From: Sarcomyxa edulis
Lineage: Eukaryota; Basidiomycota; Agaricomycetes; Agaricales; Mycenaceae
DNA: 64,000 nt
Reading direction: 5' to 3'
NCBI GenBank assembly: GCA_009761415.1
Contig: QUOL01000003.1
Location: 2,666,001 to 2,730,000 of the forward strand
In this document: piece by piece, positions 60,988 to 64,000 of the stretch
Layout: each line of letters starts with the position of its first letter
How positions within the stretch are numbered: the first letter of the stretch is position 1
Program-made: the position numbers and the translations under genes
Notes under the pieces: generated by a model
What the model was told of the DNA's origin: nothing
Databases searched by the model: none
What the model saw: only the letters and a program-made list of their open reading frames with translations

Positions 60988-61636
60988 TGATGGAGTTTGT
61001 TTTGATATTGTTCCTGGGTTTTTGGAGAGGAGATTGTCTGGGCCCCTCCGCGATACCTGGACCACACATAACCAGGGCGACGGCCGAAAAGGCGCTGGGC
61101 CAAAATCGTACCAGCCCAGTGGACGCCTTTTCTACGGGTCTGTACCCTGCTACGACTAGCTCGCCACGCAGCGCAGCGCCAGCGCTTCCTTATATCTCGA
61201 AGCTCGACAGTGCTCTTCTTTGTACTTGTAATTGTACTCAAGAGCGTCATCTTATAATCAAATTTGCTCTGATTTTGGTCTTTGTTCTTCTGCGGTCAAG
61301 TGCAAGTTAGAGTTCGTATACATCTTGGTTGATCTTGTCTTTCCCAACATTCGTTTCTTCCCTTTAGCATTGCGATCACAATGTACGTGCCACTGTTGAG
61401 TTGTGCTATAGTCTGCTGGTGACAATCTTGCCTTTTCTCCTGATCAGAGCCTCGTCGCCCTGACTTTCTTACGGATCAAGAAACAAGAGACCGGGGACGG
61501 TGGTCCGAGGTAAAAATACAGCAGCTAAGCGAGATTTCCGTCCTTTCACGCCGATAACGGGCGTTTGCATCCCTGAACTTCAACGGTATATAACAAATCT
61601 TTATGTAGTCAGTAATCTTCCTCTCCTCCAACCACC
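60988..61636. other. Intergenic, DUF6534 gene promoter
   Basis: About 650 bp between tandem plus-strand genes. A TATATAA element lies at 61587-61593. No gene supported. Confidence 0.55.
61587..61593 (+). promoter_or_regulatory. TATA-like element (TATATAA) before DUF6534 gene
   Basis: TATATAA lies 44 bp before the ATG at 61637, implying a very short 5' UTR if it is the functional TATA box. Confidence 0.45.
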
Positions 61637-63900
61637 ATGTCCACGTCGTCTTTGGTACCCACTACAGTCGGCAGTCTTGACCTCGATCATCTTGAGCGCA
61701 CTTTCGGAGTCTTTTTGATTGGATATGTCGTTCAGATGATCGGTTATGGATTTACATTCTTTCGTGCGTTCCCTCCTTCACATTTCTGGAGGATTTCTCT
61801 CTGAATTATCTACAGAAACCTACGTGTACTACTCTCGTTTCCCGAACGATCACTGGGCTATCAGGCTGACGGTCAGTTGTCTCTCGTAAGGTTCTGGTCG
61901 ATCTAATTCATCACTACAGGCGTTTTTGGTGTTGTTCGTATGCATCTAACGAGAGTTTTGAGTCTACAAAATTTACCTCCGTTTCTACTTTCCCAGTTTG
62001 ATTGACTCGGCAATATCTGCCCTGGGTGAGTCCGTTTACATTGATTCCGCGGCAACGTTTCGTTGAATTTCATCTTGACAGTATCACAAGCGTAAGCACA
62101 TCCACGTTCTGGGTCTGTTCTGCTTACGAACTCGCCCTCAGGCTATATTACTTTCTTGTCACCTTGTTCCCGTATACTCAAGGCCTGACGTTCGCTACAA
62201 AGTGCGTTTCTTTTTCTGTCGATACAGATCCTCTCGATAATTGAATTATCGACATTAGAACTTGTTTGGTAAGGGAGCCTCGTTGCCTTGCATTTGTTCT
62301 CGTCGATGCTCATGGTGTTGTGGCGTAGGCAGAACATGCACTTTCGGTCCGTACTCTACTTCTAGCTGGAAGTCACCGAGTCTGACAGCATGCAGGTTAT
62401 AGTGATATTCATGATTCAAATGTACGCCCCTTCTGCCTCGGCGTATGGTGTGCATTAACAGGATAACTGATACTTGCGGAAGGTTCTACGTTTATCGCAT
62501 CTGGACGCGTTCGTCTCCATTTTCCATCGAGTTATTGTGGCATGAGCTAACCAATCTGCAGTGACCAAAAACGCCATTATCTCGGGTCTAATTGTCAGTC
62601 CCAGCAAAATTGTATGTACGCCTGATCTCTCAAAATTTCTTTCTTCTAGTCTCTCGTCTCAGTAGCTGGCTTCGGTGCGTAGACCGATTATATTCTTTCT
62701 CTTTGTAATTATCTGATCAATTCATGCAGGGCTTGGTATTGGTGAGCTCAGTTATACTTACATGGATGGAGTGTCTCAGCTCACACTTCTCAAGCCATGA
62801 CCGTCGACATGTGCGTTCTTCACTTCCGGTCTGGAAGCACTGCGTAATCAACGCAATGAGTTTTCAGGGTCAATAATCCAGAGTTTGCTCATCTCGCAAC
62901 TTCTCCAGTCAAGGTCTTTTGCAACACTCGTCTCCATCAGTGTACGCTGACGTTTTATGTGCTACTGCAGGCGATCTCTAGTCTCCATCAAGGACTTGTA
63001 GCTCTTTCTGCGTTGACAACATTCTGTGTGTTGTGTTTTTACTTGAACCCTTCGCGCAATACCTCCATCGCACCGTGCGTTGTCTTCTGGCAGTTGTCAG
63101 TGCCTCTAGACTCAATGTTGTCCCTAGACTGCCAGATTGGTATGACAAATTTGTTGCCTACACTTTCTCGCGTGGAGCCGCTTCGACATTCGTACAATTC
63201 TTGTACTTCATCACGGTAAATTTGTCCCGGCCATCCCTCCAGAAAGTGCTGATGTCTTATACCCGTAGTTTATTACTATGCCTTCCGAAGAGATATGGAT
63301 ACCTTTCCAACTCGTTGCTAGTAAACGTATGTATCTCGTTTCCAGCTTCTGCCTCATCTCAATTTATGCTTCCATCCAGTGTTCGTAAATGGTTTTATTA
63401 GCATGTAAGCCAAGGCCCCAGGAGTCCTGACCGTCTGGTCTGACTATACATTGCATCCAGGCTCAATTCGCGAGAGACACATCACGGAAAAGGCATCAAT
63501 GAAGAAGATGTCAACGCGCATCAAGCTAGACCTATGAGCCATTTCAGTCCCTCGGTTGGACCAACTGGAGTTCGCTTCAACGTTCTTGAGACCAAGGTCC
63601 GTTTAGTGGCTCCACATGTCCTTGATGTCATGCTCATGGTCTTAGACACCTATAAACATCAATGTCACCCGTACGATTGAGCATGATGCTGGTCGGAAGA
63701 TGGATTTCGACTACGAGGATTCGGTTTGTTCATTTCAACATGTCTCATCGTAGACACTCCATGCTGAGGTGTTGTGCGTTTCTAGCAGTCATTGAATGAA
63801 ATGGAACAAGAGGTACAATTTTTCTATCCGTTCGTTGATACCAATCCATAATATCCGGCTTCTATAGGTAAACCCTAGGAAAGCATCCATGCCTGCATAA
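61637..63900 (+). CDS. DUF6534-type seven-helix membrane protein
   Basis: Membrane protein of a family greatly expanded in Agaricomycetes, function unknown. The ATG at 61637 gives MSTSSLVPTTVGSLDLDHLE, then helix 1 GVFLIGYVVQMIGYGFTFF joined to QTYVYYSRFPNDHWAIRLT, the family signature. Further exons read AFLVLIDSAISAL, a 10-nt exon (62082-62091), LYYFLVTLFPYTQGLTFAT, MQVIVIFMIQMFYVYRIWT, LTKNAIISGLI, AISSLHQGLVALSALTTFCV, WYDKFVAYTFSRGAASTFVQ, FITMPSEEIWIPFQLVASK, LFVNGFISMLNSRE and a hydrophilic tail ending VNPRKASMPA with TAA at 63898-63900. The full length is present with about 14 exons. One donor (after GCGTTTTTGGT, near 61930) is unusual (GTTGTT). Confidence 0.85.
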
Positions 63901-64000
63901 CTTCGCAGAGCCTGAGAAGATCTCGTGGATTATCTTTGGGCATGGACCTATTACAGACAAGTGTCCACCTCAGAGCTCAAAGCTCTGGTTCTTACTTTAT
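63901..64000. other. 3' flank of DUF6534 gene
   Basis: The last 100 bp of the window; probable 3' UTR. No feature seen. Confidence 0.4.

Noticed and set aside
61930..62000. Possible frameshift in the DUF6534 gene
   Set aside because: Using the GTTGTT donor after GCGTTTTTGGT keeps frame and rebuilds the family pattern, so no break is needed.

Overview
The window is nuclear DNA from a filamentous basidiomycete, most likely an Agaricomycete. Genes are split by many short GT-AG introns (about 50-70 bp), spacing is compact and both strands are used. Several families are typical of mushrooms: a two-C2H2 plus Zn2Cys6 hybrid regulator, a DUF6534 membrane protein, divergent F-box/LRR proteins, a CFEM secreted protein and a siderophore transporter. 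No tRNA, rRNA, CRISPR array or intact transposon was seen. Gene models were built by reading exons through plausible splice sites and are predictions.

Layout. 1-7.9 kb: 3' part of the TOR kinase gene (HEAT, FAT, FRB, kinase, FATC). 8.8-11.4 kb: siderophore-iron transporter with an ATCAGATAA GATA-type site upstream. 14.3-21.9 kb: three zinc-finger regulator genes (two-finger C2H2, three-finger C2H2, and a C2H2/Zn2Cys6 hybrid with a fungal transcription factor domain). 22.3-24.1 kb: mitochondrial HAD-IIA hydrolase (HDHD5/YKR070W type). 24.7-26.2 kb: a weak, unrecognised multi-exon gene. 27.1-28.7 kb: actin, divergent from a single-exon O-fucosyltransferase-like type II membrane protein at 29.7-31.4 kb. 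31.4-36.7 kb: gene-poor, carrying an old tandem duplication with a period of about 2.3-2.4 kb. 36.7-39.7 kb: an F-box/LRR-like protein and a secreted CAP/PR-1 protein. 41.2-44.5 kb: a WW-WW-MyTH4-RhoGAP protein (Vilse/ARHGAP39 architecture), convergent with an Mtf2-like mitochondrial protein. 46.5-50.3 kb: a divergent pair of F-box proteins. 51.2-51.7 kb: an eight-cysteine CFEM protein. 52.0-56.9 kb: an FAD monooxygenase, a doubtful small gene and an RTA1-family membrane protein. 58.9-61.0 kb: a methionine-permease-like LAT transporter. 61.6-63.9 kb: a DUF6534 membrane protein.

Nothing here reads as a biosynthetic cluster or mobile island. The genes are mainly housekeeping (TOR, actin, RhoGAP, mitochondrial factors) mixed with surface, secreted and transport functions and transcription factors. 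The best leads are the GATA site before the siderophore transporter, the very small exons in actin and the DUF6534 gene, the actin tail predicted to end Lys-Phe-Phe, and the decayed tandem duplication at 32-36 kb.
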